Shown piece after piece: positions 56,440-64,000 of a stretch of 64,000 nt of DNA. The notes beneath the pieces were generated by a model that had not been told where the DNA came from, did no database searches, and saw nothing but the letters and a program-made list of their open reading frames with translations. Numbering within the stretch: the stretch's first letter is position 1; each line of letters opens with the position of its first letter. The DNA is taken from positions 62,001 to 126,000 of the forward strand of contig NZ_BMXP01000006.1 in NCBI RefSeq assembly GCF_014651815.1, in the 5' to 3' direction. The translations under genes and the position numbers were made by a program. The stretch is from Alteromonas halophila (GTDB taxonomy: Bacteria > Pseudomonadota > Gammaproteobacteria > Enterobacterales > Alteromonadaceae).

Positions 56440-56504
56440 CACCTGTTATACATAAAAACCAGCCATAACCGATGCTGGCCGGCTATGACTGGCTATTTCA
56501 GTAC

Positions 56505-58304
56505 TTACTCTGGCGCGAACATGCTCTCAGACATGCCCATCAGATTATCTGAGCCAGACTGAATAGCTGATACCAGCGAGCGGGTGCGGGTCAGAATGCG
56601 ATCAAAATAGAAGCCACAGGTTTGCAGCTTGGCATTGTAAAAATCACTTTCTGTTGCGCCGTTATCCAGCGCCTGCTGTGCTTTAACTGCCATTTTCAGC
56701 CAGAAATACGCCACGGTGACGTAGCCTGAGTACATCAGATAATCAACAGCCGCCGCACCAAGCTCTTCAGGGTTACCGGCTGCCGATTTACCAATATCCT
56801 GAGTTAGCTGCTGCCATTCATCCAGATGCGAATTCAGCGCATTAGTCCAGGCACTGAACTGTGGCTGACCACGTAATTGCTCGGTAAAGTCCCGGACCTC
56901 CTGCACAAACACATTCAGCAGTTCACCTTTCGAGCCCAGGACCTTGCGGGCCAGCAGATCAATGGCCTGGATCCCGGTAGTCCCCTCGTACATAGTACAA
57001 ATGCGGGTATCTCTGGCAAGCTGCTCCATTCCCCATTCTTTAATGTAGCCATGTCCGCCGTATACCTGCATGCCGTAACTGGTGGTTTCCTGCGCTGTTT
57101 CGGTCAGAAAGGCTTTTACAATCGGCGTCAGCAATGCCAGCTTAGCGTCAGCGGTTTGTCTGGCCGCCTCATCCTGACTGTACAGCGTCACATCGACCTG
57201 CTGCATGCAGTAACAAGACAGTGCGCGGTTGCCTTCCGCAAACGCTTTCTGGGTGAGCAGCATACGCCTGACATCCGGATGAACAATAATGGGATCGGCC
57301 GGGCTGTCCGGCTTTTTCACGCCACTAAGTGAACGAAACTGTGTACGGTCTTTGGCATAGCGAAGCGCGCCCTGAAAGGCCGCTTCTGAGGCTGCCAGCC
57401 CTTCTACACCGGTACCAATCCGCGCTTTGTTCATAAAAGTGAACATGCAGTTCAGACCACGATTTGGCTCGCCAATCAAATAGCCTTTGGCGCCATCAAA
57501 GTTGATCACGCAGGTGGCGCTGGCCTTGATCCCCATCTTATGTTCGATACTGCCGCAGTGAACGGCATTGCGATCCTGGATTTCACCGGCTTCTGACACA
57601 TTGAACTTAGGTACAACAAACAAAGAAATTCCCTTGGTGCCCTGCGGTGCATCCGGCAGGCGCGCCAGCACGATGTGGACAATATTATCTGATAAATCGT
57701 GCTCACCGGCAGAGATAAAGATCTTTGTGCCGGTCAGGCTGTAACTGCCATCATCATTAGGCTCTGCACGGCATTTCAGCATGCCTAAGTCCGAGCCGCA
57801 GTGCGCTTCGGTGAGACACATTGTGCCAGTCCAGGTGCCTTCGATAAGCTTTGGCAGAAACCGCTGTTGCTGTTCTTCACTGCCGTGTGCCAGCAATGTT
57901 GACATACAGCCCTGACTCAGCCCCGGGTACATCGCCCAGGAGTGATTGGCGCCGGAAAACCACTCTGCAATGCTTGACGCCAGCGAGTACGGCAACGCCT
58001 GGCCACCAAACTCTTCTGGCTGCGCCATGCCTGTCCAGCCACCCTCAACGTATTGCTGATAGGCTTCCTTAAAGCCGGCCGGCGTCGTAACCACACCGTC
58101 GTCCCACTTACACCCTTCTTCATCACCAGAAGCATTGATGGGCGCAAGACTGTTTTCAGCAAATTTTGCTGCTTCGGAAAAAATGGCGGTCACCAGATCT
58201 TCGGCTACCTCGTCGAAGCCCAGTGTCTGATAGTGAGCCTGATAGTCAAGCAACTCCTGGGTTACAAACAGAGTGTCGCGTTGTGGTGCTTTATAATCTT
58301 GCAT
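56505..58304 (-). CDS. Acyl-CoA dehydrogenase (large, DmdC-like type)
   Basis: A 599-residue FAD enzyme that oxidises acyl-CoA to enoyl-CoA. It has the acyl-CoA dehydrogenase core (about 35-470) with MCLTEAHCGSDLGML, KIFISAGEHDLSDNI and MYEGTTGIQAIDLLARKVLG, plus a C-terminal extension (about 470-599) typical of the group that also includes the dimethylsulfoniopropionate enzyme DmdC. Specific substrate is not claimed. Its ATG is eight bases after the thiolase stop. Confidence 0.92.
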   Translation of the reverse strand: MQDYKAPQRDTLFVTQELLDYQAHYQTLGFDEVAEDLVTAIFSEAAKFAENSLAPINASGDEEGCKWDDGVVTTPAGFKEAYQQYVEGGWTGMAQPEEFGGQALPYSLASSIAEWFSGANHSWAMYPGLSQGCMSTLLAHGSEEQQQRFLPKLIEGTWTGTMCLTEAHCGSDLGMLKCRAEPNDDGSYSLTGTKIFISAGEHDLSDNIVHIVLARLPDAPQGTKGISLFVVPKFNVSEAGEIQDRNAVHCGSIEHKMGIKASATCVINFDGAKGYLIGEPNRGLNCMFTFMNKARIGTGVEGLAASEAAFQGALRYAKDRTQFRSLSGVKKPDSPADPIIVHPDVRRMLLTQKAFAEGNRALSCYCMQQVDVTLYSQDEAARQTADAKLALLTPIVKAFLTETAQETTSYGMQVYGGHGYIKEWGMEQLARDTRICTMYEGTTGIQAIDLLARKVLGSKGELLNVFVQEVRDFTEQLRGQPQFSAWTNALNSHLDEWQQLTQDIGKSAAGNPEELGAAAVDYLMYSGYVTVAYFWLKMAVKAQQALDNGATESDFYNAKLQTCGFYFDRILTRTRSLVSAIQSGSDNLMGMSESMFAPE

Positions 58305-58312
58305 ACTCTTAC

Positions 58313-59494
58313 CTATATCACTTCAAAGAGACCGGCGGCACCCATGCCACCACCGATACACATGGTACAAACAACGTATTTGGCGTTGCGTCGTTTGCCT
58401 TCAATCAGTGCGTGCCCGACCATGCGGGCGCCACTCATACCGTAAGGGTGGCCAATTGAAATTGCGCCGCCGTTTACATTCATTAACTCATTGGGGATCC
58501 CCAGTTTGTCGCGGCAATACAATACCTGTACGGCGAACGCTTCATTGAGCTCCCACAGACCAATATCCTCAATGCCCAGCCCGTGTTGTCTGAGCAATTT
58601 AGGAATAGCGAATACCGGTCCGATCCCCATTTCATCAGGTTCACAGCCCGCCACAGCGATACCCCGGTAGATCCCCAGTGGCTGACATGACTGACTGGCC
58701 GCCACATGACTGTCCATCAGAACGCAGGCGCTGGCACCATCGGATAACTGACTGGCATTGCCCGCCGTGATACAGCCACCTTCAATCACCGGGAACAGGC
58801 CCTTAAGCCCTTCCAGTGAGGTTTCCGGCCGGTTCCCTTCATCCTGACTTAACGTCACCGTTTGCTCGGTTTTTTCGCCGGAGGCCTTGTCGACGACAAC
58901 TTTGACCGCCTCAATGGGTACAATCTCCTCATCAAAGCGTCCCGCCTGCTGCGCCGCAGCGGTGCGCATCTGGCTCTGATAGCCATAGTCATCCTGACTG
59001 TCACGGCTGATGTTATACCGGTTTGCTACCACTTCTGCGGTTTTAAGCATTGGCATGTAAATATCCGGATGACGGGCGACAAGGGCCGGATCAGTGGCCC
59101 GGTACATGTTCATATGTTCATTCTGGACCAAAGAGATGCAATCCAGGCCGCCGGCGACCATCACATCGGCTTCGCTGGTCTGAATATGTTTAGCTGCAGT
59201 AGCAATGGCATACATGCCTGAACTGCACTGGCGGTCAAGCGTCATACCCGCCACACTGACAGGCAGCCCGCCAGCAAGCGCAGCAAGGCGCCCGATATTC
59301 ATACTGCCGGTGCCCTGTGTCAGGGCACAGCCCATGATCACGTCGTCAACGCTGTCAGGGTCTACGCCTGCCCGGCTGACCGCGTGTTTGATGGCATGCC
59401 CTCCCAGAGACGGCCCAGGCAGGTTATTCAGCGCCCCTTTGTAGGCACGGCCAATGGGTGTTCTTGCTGTGCTGACGATGACTGCATCACGCAT
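58313..59494 (-). CDS. Acetyl-CoA acyltransferase (thiolase)
   Basis: A 393-residue thiolase for the last step of beta-oxidation. Cys90 in [11 protein letters not shown] is the nucleophile, [10 protein letters not shown] holds the conserved His, and [10 protein letters not shown] the second Cys. The start ATG 59494 has AGGAG, and the frame overlaps the end of the multifunctional gene by eight bases, so they are translationally coupled. Confidence 0.95.
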   Translation of the reverse strand: MRDAVIVSTARTPIGRAYKGALNNLPGPSLGGHAIKHAVSRAGVDPDSVDDVIMGCALTQGTGSMNIGRLAALAGGLPVSVAGMTLDRQCSSGMYAIATAAKHIQTSEADVMVAGGLDCISLVQNEHMNMYRATDPALVARHPDIYMPMLKTAEVVANRYNISRDSQDDYGYQSQMRTAAAQQAGRFDEEIVPIEAVKVVVDKASGEKTEQTVTLSQDEGNRPETSLEGLKGLFPVIEGGCITAGNASQLSDGASACVLMDSHVAASQSCQPLGIYRGIAVAGCEPDEMGIGPVFAIPKLLRQHGLGIEDIGLWELNEAFAVQVLYCRDKLGIPNELMNVNGGAISIGHPYGMSGARMVGHALIEGKRRNAKYVVCTMCIGGGMGAAGLFEVI

Positions 59495-61616
59495 GAGACT
59501 GCTCCTTCTGATAGGCGCCAAATGTCTTGTTTTCTGCCGCCAGTTTCTTCACCAGATCACTGGCGGTTAACCACATGCTGCCGTATTCGCCACATGCTTT
59601 CTGGTAATGTTCAAGCCGTTCAAGAAGCGTTGCAGGCCCGATTTCATCGGCATAGTGCATCGGCCCGCCCCGGTATACCGGGAAGCCATACCCATACACA
59701 TAAATGACATCAATATCGCTGGGCTTGTCGGCAATACCCTCTTCCAGGATCTGCGCGCCTTCATTGATCAGGGTATACAGGCAGCGCACCAGAATTTCCT
59801 CATCAGAAATATCCTCTCGCTGCGCAATGCCCAGACGCTGCGCTTCTTCTCTGGCAATATCCAGCACGGCGGGATCAGGAATCGGTACGCGGCTTCCCTC
59901 CTCATACAGGTACACGCCTTTTCCGGCTTTAAGCCCTACCCGCCCCTGTTCAACCAGCCGGTCCGAGACCACGGCATAGCTGGGATCATGGGCAATCGCT
60001 TGTTGCCGTGACTGACGGACAAAGTAACCAATATCCAGGCCTGCCATATCACCCATAGTGAAGGGCCCCATTGGCATGCCAAAGTCAGTGATGACACGGT
60101 CAATGCGCTCCGGCGTAGCGCCTTCCAGAAGTAGCCGGTTTGCCTCACGGGCATAGGGCTCCAGCATCCGGTTGCCAACAAAGCCAAAGCACACGCCAAC
60201 CAGTACCGGCACTTTTTTGATACGTTTAGCCATCTGCATACAGGATTTAATGACATCTGCACTGGTGTCACTGGTTTTCACCACTTCCAGCAGCTTCATT
60301 ACATTCGCTGGCGAAAAGAAATGCAGACCAATGACATCGGAAGGCCTCGACGTTACTGCGGCAATCTGATTAATATCCAGTGTTGAGGTATTGGTCGCCA
60401 GAATCGCACCGCGCTTGCATACAGCATCCATTTGTTCAAATACCGCCTGCTTGACTTCCAGTTTTTCGAACACGGCCTCAATCACTAAATCAGCGTCATT
60501 GATGGCTGACATATCCGTCGCTGGCGACAGCATGGCCATACGCTGTTCTACATCCCCTTCGGAGATTCGTCCCTTACGCATAGAGCTTTCATAATTTTTA
60601 CGGATCACCGACAGGCCTTTATCCAGCGCCGACTGCTCACGCTCGACCAGCGTCACCGGTATGCCGGCATTCGCAAAGTTCATGGCAATACCGCCGCCCA
60701 TGGTACCGGCACCAATCACAGCAACACTTTTGATAGCGCGTGTCTCGGTTGTTTTATCGAAATCACTGACATGCGAGGCCGCGCGTTCCGCGAAGAAAAA
60801 GTGCTGTTGTGCCCGCGCCTGAGGGGTGTCCATGCAGGCCATAAATAGTTCCTGCTCGCGTTTCAGGCCTTGCGCAAATGGCAGTGTAAAAGCAGCCTTC
60901 ACTGCCTCGATACATTGAGCAGGGGCAAAAAATCCTTTCATTTTCTTTTCTACGCCGGTCTGATACTGCTCAAACACCGCCTGAGTTTGCTGATCCATCG
61001 ACAGTGAGTTTTCACAGGTAGGACGCACATCACTGGCTGACAACGTACCAATATAGTCACTGACGATATCGGCAAGGTGCTGCTGATTGTCAGCGAGTTT
61101 GTCAAACACCCCCTTCAGTTCTAGCACTGGCCGTGGTTTACCGGTCACGATCATCTCCAGCGCTGTCACTGCACTGGCCAGACGCGGCAGACGCTGTGTA
61201 CCACCAGCACCAGGCAAAATCCCCAGGTTGACTTCCGGTAGCCCCACTTTATTGTCTGCCACCGAAATTCGGTAATGACAGGCCAGCGCAAGCTCCAGGC
61301 CGCCGCCAAAGGCAGGACCTGGAAGTACTGCCACCACTGGCTTTGGCGCCTGCTCGATGGCATTGAGCACATCCGGTAACATGGGCGACTGGGGCGCGTC
61401 GGAAAACTCACTGATATCCGCACCGGCACTGAACATCGGAAGTGCCGACGTGATCACTATTGCAGTAACAGACGCATCGTTTACCGCCTGTTCAAGGTTT
61501 TCCTGCAACTGTGTTCTGACGGCGAGGGATAAGGCATTGACCGGTGCATTATTCAGCGTAAAGGTGGCAATACCGTTTTCAACCCGATAACTAACCAGTA
61601 CCTGTGATTCTGTCAT
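59487..61616 (-). CDS. Beta-oxidation multifunctional enzyme (enoyl-CoA hydratase/3-hydroxyacyl-CoA dehydrogenase)
   Basis: A 709-residue two-activity enzyme. The N-terminal part (1-190) is an enoyl-CoA hydratase/isomerase: [27 protein letters not shown] and [22 protein letters not shown]. From about 295 comes the NAD-binding [19 protein letters not shown] and the two 3-hydroxyacyl-CoA dehydrogenase domains ([16 protein letters not shown]). It resembles peroxisomal-type/FadJ proteins. ATG 61616 is chosen over the earlier in-frame start. First gene of the operon; an inverted repeat lies at 61671-61687. Confidence 0.94.
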   Translation of the reverse strand: MTESQVLVSYRVENGIATFTLNNAPVNALSLAVRTQLQENLEQAVNDASVTAIVITSALPMFSAGADISEFSDAPQSPMLPDVLNAIEQAPKPVVAVLPGPAFGGGLELALACHYRISVADNKVGLPEVNLGILPGAGGTQRLPRLASAVTALEMIVTGKPRPVLELKGVFDKLADNQQHLADIVSDYIGTLSASDVRPTCENSLSMDQQTQAVFEQYQTGVEKKMKGFFAPAQCIEAVKAAFTLPFAQGLKREQELFMACMDTPQARAQQHFFFAERAASHVSDFDKTTETRAIKSVAVIGAGTMGGGIAMNFANAGIPVTLVEREQSALDKGLSVIRKNYESSMRKGRISEGDVEQRMAMLSPATDMSAINDADLVIEAVFEKLEVKQAVFEQMDAVCKRGAILATNTSTLDINQIAAVTSRPSDVIGLHFFSPANVMKLLEVVKTSDTSADVIKSCMQMAKRIKKVPVLVGVCFGFVGNRMLEPYAREANRLLLEGATPERIDRVITDFGMPMGPFTMGDMAGLDIGYFVRQSRQQAIAHDPSYAVVSDRLVEQGRVGLKAGKGVYLYEEGSRVPIPDPAVLDIAREEAQRLGIAQREDISDEEILVRCLYTLINEGAQILEEGIADKPSDIDVIYVYGYGFPVYRGGPMHYADEIGPATLLERLEHYQKACGEYGSMWLTASDLVKKLAAENKTFGAYQKEQSHA

Positions 61617-61670
61617 TGTTCTGTTCCAATTTTGCACACTGACGATGATGTTAGGGCAGCCTTATGAATC

Positions 61671-61687
61671 AGCCAAGTTTATTGGCT
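61671..61687. promoter_or_regulatory. Inverted repeat upstream of the beta-oxidation operon
   Basis: AGCCAA-GTTTA-TTGGCT: perfect 6-base arms, 55 bases before the multifunctional gene. Likely operator for a TetR- or GntR-type fatty acid regulator. None is assigned. Confidence 0.45.
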
Positions 61688-61906
61688 TTATAGACACCCA
61701 TTAAAATATTTGATACTTACCCACCCCCTTATCGATCCTGCGATGTACCGCCTTTGCTTCTCTGTAGCGCAGTTCACAATGTTGACAGCGTTTGAATTGA
61801 GTGCTTTTTTGACAACACTCCGTTGTCTGCGCTGCGTCTCTGGCGGGCAACCGGGACACTGCTGACGATATCCGTCTGCAAATTCGCATAACTATGAGGG
61901 CCCGAC

Positions 61907-62671
61907 ATGGACGCGTTACTTAACTTTCACAATCAGGTGGTTATTATTACTGGCGCCGCCAATGGCTTTGGCAGGCTGCTCGCCCATGAACTGGCGACCC
62001 GTGGTGCCAGACTGGTACTCAGTGACATCGACGAGGAAAACCTGAAACGCTGTAAAGACGAGCTTGCAACACACACGCAGGTGGTCTCTGTCAGTGGCAG
62101 TGTGGCCGATGAGGCATTAGCCCGGACACTGGTTGAAACTGCGCAGTCTCAGTTTGGCCAGCTGGATATCGCGGTCAATAATGCCGGTATTGCGCATACG
62201 CCCGGCCCAACGCACGAAATGACCGAAGACATTATTGATACGCAAATGGCGGTGAATCTCAAGGGGGTGATGTTTGGCATGAAGTATCAAATCCCTGCCA
62301 TGCTGGCGAACGGCCGGGGGCATGTATTAAATGTCAGCTCACTGGCCGGACTGGGTGGTGCCCCCAAAGGCGCCGCCTATGCAGCCGCTAAACATGCGGT
62401 GGTTGGCGTAACACGCACAGCCGCGGTGGAATACGGCCGCAAAAATGTGCGCGTAAATGCCATCTGCCCGTTTTACAGTCCCACCAATATCCTGGATATG
62501 GACGGGTACACGTCTAAAGAAGCCCGTGACCAGCTGGCAGCTGGCTGCCCCATGAAACGTCTGGCACAGCCACAGGAAGTCGTCAATGCCATGGTATTGA
62601 TGCTCTCTCCTTTAAACTCCTACATGAACGGTCAGAGCATCGCTGTGGATGGTGGCGTGACTGCGTGGTAA
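61907..62671 (+). CDS. Short-chain dehydrogenase/reductase
   Basis: A 254-residue classical SDR. The dinucleotide motif is TGAANGFGRLL, NNAG is present, and the catalytic Ser in NVSSLAGLGG and YAAAK follow; the C-terminal IAVDGG is typical. LSDID after the second strand suggests NAD preference. It is divergent from the beta-oxidation operon and probably serves fatty acid or sterol-like oxidation. The start ATG has GAGG eight bases upstream. Confidence 0.93.
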   Translation: MDALLNFHNQVVIITGAANGFGRLLAHELATRGARLVLSDIDEENLKRCKDELATHTQVVSVSGSVADEALARTLVETAQSQFGQLDIAVNNAGIAHTPGPTHEMTEDIIDTQMAVNLKGVMFGMKYQIPAMLANGRGHVLNVSSLAGLGGAPKGAAYAAAKHAVVGVTRTAAVEYGRKNVRVNAICPFYSPTNILDMDGYTSKEARDQLAAGCPMKRLAQPQEVVNAMVLMLSPLNSYMNGQSIAVDGGVTAW

Positions 62672-62812
62672 CACTGAGGGCTGACGTGCCGTCACGGAAG
62701 CCTGTACTGAGGTCTGCTGCGTATAAAAAAATATACCCTTGTATAGGAAAGACTCTGGAAAATCGGGCTCAGCTTGTTTTAATAAAGATGAACAAACAAG
62801 CAAGCCGACTGA

Positions 62813-62830
62813 GGGAGCAGCATTGCTCCC
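62813..62830 (+). promoter_or_regulatory. Hairpin directly before a ribosome site
   Basis: GGGAGCA-GCAT-TGCTCCC, a perfect 7-bp stem, is followed at once by GAGG and ATG 62841. It could limit ribosome access or stabilise the transcript. Confidence 0.5.
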
Positions 62831-62840
62831 GAGGTTTATT

Positions 62841-63068
62841 ATGATGATAAAAACATTATTTCTTACCCTAACACTCAGTCTTACCGGCGCCGCGTTTGCA
62901 ACCGAGCACCCGGTAACCGATGCTAAGCAGCAAAGCGTGCAGAAAAAACTGCGTCAGGGAAATGCCGCAACGTCTGTGATGACCCTGTCGGAACGCCGTC
63001 CTTCACAAGTACAGGACGTCGAAGTGAATACACTCGCGCACCGGGCATTGCCAAACACCCAGCACTAA
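62841..63068 (+). CDS. Small exported protein, unknown
   Basis: Not recognised. A 75-residue protein with signal peptide (MMIKTLFLTLTLSLTGAAFA), then a short polar part QQSVQKKLRQGNAATSVMTL. ATG 62841 has GAGG six bases upstream; a second ATG is the next codon. It is downstream of the SDR gene, which it could share a transcript with. Confidence 0.6.
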   Translation: MMIKTLFLTLTLSLTGAAFATEHPVTDAKQQSVQKKLRQGNAATSVMTLSERRPSQVQDVEVNTLAHRALPNTQH

Positions 63069-63149
63069 TCTGTCAGACACAACCAGCCCGAATGGCTGAT
63101 ATTGCCTCCGGGTCATGATTAATGTCACATTGTTTATGAAAAAAGTCGC

Positions 63150-64000
63150 TCAGGGGGTAAGCACCATTTTGCCTTTCACCTGGCGGTTCATGACTTTTTC
63201 CAGTGCCTGAGTTGCCTTAGCAAGCGGCAGCGCTTCATCTACCACCACTTTCACCTGGCCCTGCAAATACCAGGTAAATAGCTCTTTCATATTATCCGCA
63301 AACACTGCCGGTTCGTGTTTCGTGAAGGATCCCCAGAATACCCCAACCACTGAATAGCCCTTGACCAGCGCCAGGTTAACCGGAAACTTCGGTATTTCAC
63401 CACTGGCAAAGCCGACCACCAGCAAACGACCTCCCCAGGCCATACTGCGACTGCAGGCCTCAAAGGCATCGCCGCCCACACATTCATACACCACATCTGC
63501 GCCACGCCCCTGCGTGATCTCTTTAAGGGTTTCCTTTAAGTCCTGCTGCTGATAGTTGATCAGAATGTCTGCCCCATGCTCCTTCGCCAGGTCCAGTTTT
63601 TCCTGTGTGGAGCACACGGCGATCACGTTAGCGCCCATCGCCTTACCGATTTGCACAGCCGCAAGACCCGTTCCGCCAGCAGCGCCGGTCACCACCAGCG
63701 TTTCGCCCTGCGCGAGTTTCGCACGCTGTTTTAACGCATGATGCGCAGTGGCATGCGCCGTCACAAGTGCAGCCGCTTCTGTGGCCGGGATACCATCTGG
63801 CAGCGGCATCACCTGTCTGGCAGAGACGCCCATCTTCTCGGCGTAGCCTCCCAGGCTATTTACCGCAATAACACGCTGACCTTCCTTCAGATGCGTGACC
63901 TCTTCACCAATCTCACTCACGGTACCGGCAACTTCGCTACCAGGAATAAAGGGGAAGTCCGGCTGCATCTGATATAAACCCTGAACCAGCAGGCCATCGG
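63150..64000 (-). CDS. NADPH:quinone oxidoreductase family protein (5' end beyond window)
   Basis: The last 283 residues of a medium-chain dehydrogenase/reductase of the zinc-free quinone oxidoreductase type. The cofactor loop is VTGAAGGTGLAAVQIGKAMGA, then VVGFASGEIPKFPVNLALVKG and GKMVLTP at the end. The reading frame is open to the window edge (DGLLVQGLYQMQPDFPFIPG), so the ATG at 63968 is internal and the true start lies outside. Confidence 0.9.
   Translation of the reverse strand, partial: DGLLVQGLYQMQPDFPFIPGSEVAGTVSEIGEEVTHLKEGQRVIAVNSLGGYAEKMGVSARQVMPLPDGIPATEAAALVTAHATAHHALKQRAKLAQGETLVVTGAAGGTGLAAVQIGKAMGANVIAVCSTQEKLDLAKEHGADILINYQQQDLKETLKEITQGRGADVVYECVGGDAFEACSRSMAWGGRLLVVGFASGEIPKFPVNLALVKGYSVVGVFWGSFTKHEPAVFADNMKELFTWYLQGQVKVVVDEALPLAKATQALEKVMNRQVKGKMVLTP

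Overview
The window looks like a chromosome segment of a marine gammaproteobacterium of the order Alteromonadales, probably Alteromonadaceae. This is inferred from the tmRNA tag ANDENYALAA, the rimP-nusA-infB-rbfA-truB-rpsO operon, two large TonB-dependent receptors, MHYT/HD-GYP signalling genes, tandem DUF3718 genes and a base composition near 50% GC. No replicon origin, prophage or CRISPR array is visible.

Layout. 1-3.3 kb: ssrA (tmRNA) with promoter and terminator, then an AT-rich pair (SET-domain protein and a two-helix membrane protein) and a PEP-CTERM protein. 3.3-9.4 kb: a small unknown protein, a family 3 solute-binding protein, two tandem exoD-like genes that share an upstream element, an EVE-domain protein and ygiQ. 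9.4-14.2 kb: a Fur-box-preceded iron operon (TonB siderophore receptor, small membrane protein, PepSY reductase, cupin). 14.3-16.6 kb: ahpC-ahpF. 17-23.7 kb: DUF2252 protein, TPR protein with a receiver lacking its phosphoacceptor, 2OG-Fe(II) oxygenase, GNAT-nitrilase fusion, coiled-coil membrane protein. 23.7-29.3 kb: gluconate permease and kinase with a GntR-type operator, DUF4174 protein, DsbD/ScsB-like reductase with a thioredoxin-like partner. 29.3-30.4 kb: a small scar made of a decayed Gly-rich reading frame, an AT-rich membrane protein and an IS3 orfA stub. 30.4-37.3 kb: the rimP to rpsO translation operon with promoter and leader terminator. 37.3-41.6 kb: HD-GYP regulator and MHYT hybrid kinase. 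41.9-46.6 kb: a three-gene unit of porin-like protein, small PstS-like protein and a TIR-transmembrane-WD40 protein. 47.1-50.7 kb: two initiator tRNA genes, phhB, a TonB receptor. 51-55.3 kb: MscS channel, entericidin-like lipoprotein, MaoC hydratase with divergent LysR regulator, two DUF3718 paralogues. 55.5-64 kb: a beta-oxidation operon (multifunctional enzyme, thiolase, acyl-CoA dehydrogenase, alpha/beta hydrolase), a divergent SDR, a small secreted protein and a quinone oxidoreductase cut by the window end.

Most of the window is housekeeping or ordinary marine metabolism. The strongest candidate for something undescribed is the porin / PstS-like / TIR-TM-WD40 operon. Its predicted topology puts 14 WD40 repeats (two seven-bladed propellers) in the periplasm and the TIR domain in the cytoplasm. 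The SET plus two-helix membrane protein pair next to ssrA is a second candidate. Other points of interest are a dispersed repeat of about 80 bp upstream of two unrelated genes, duplicated regulatory elements at the exoD and DUF3718 pairs, and the lack of pnp after rpsO.
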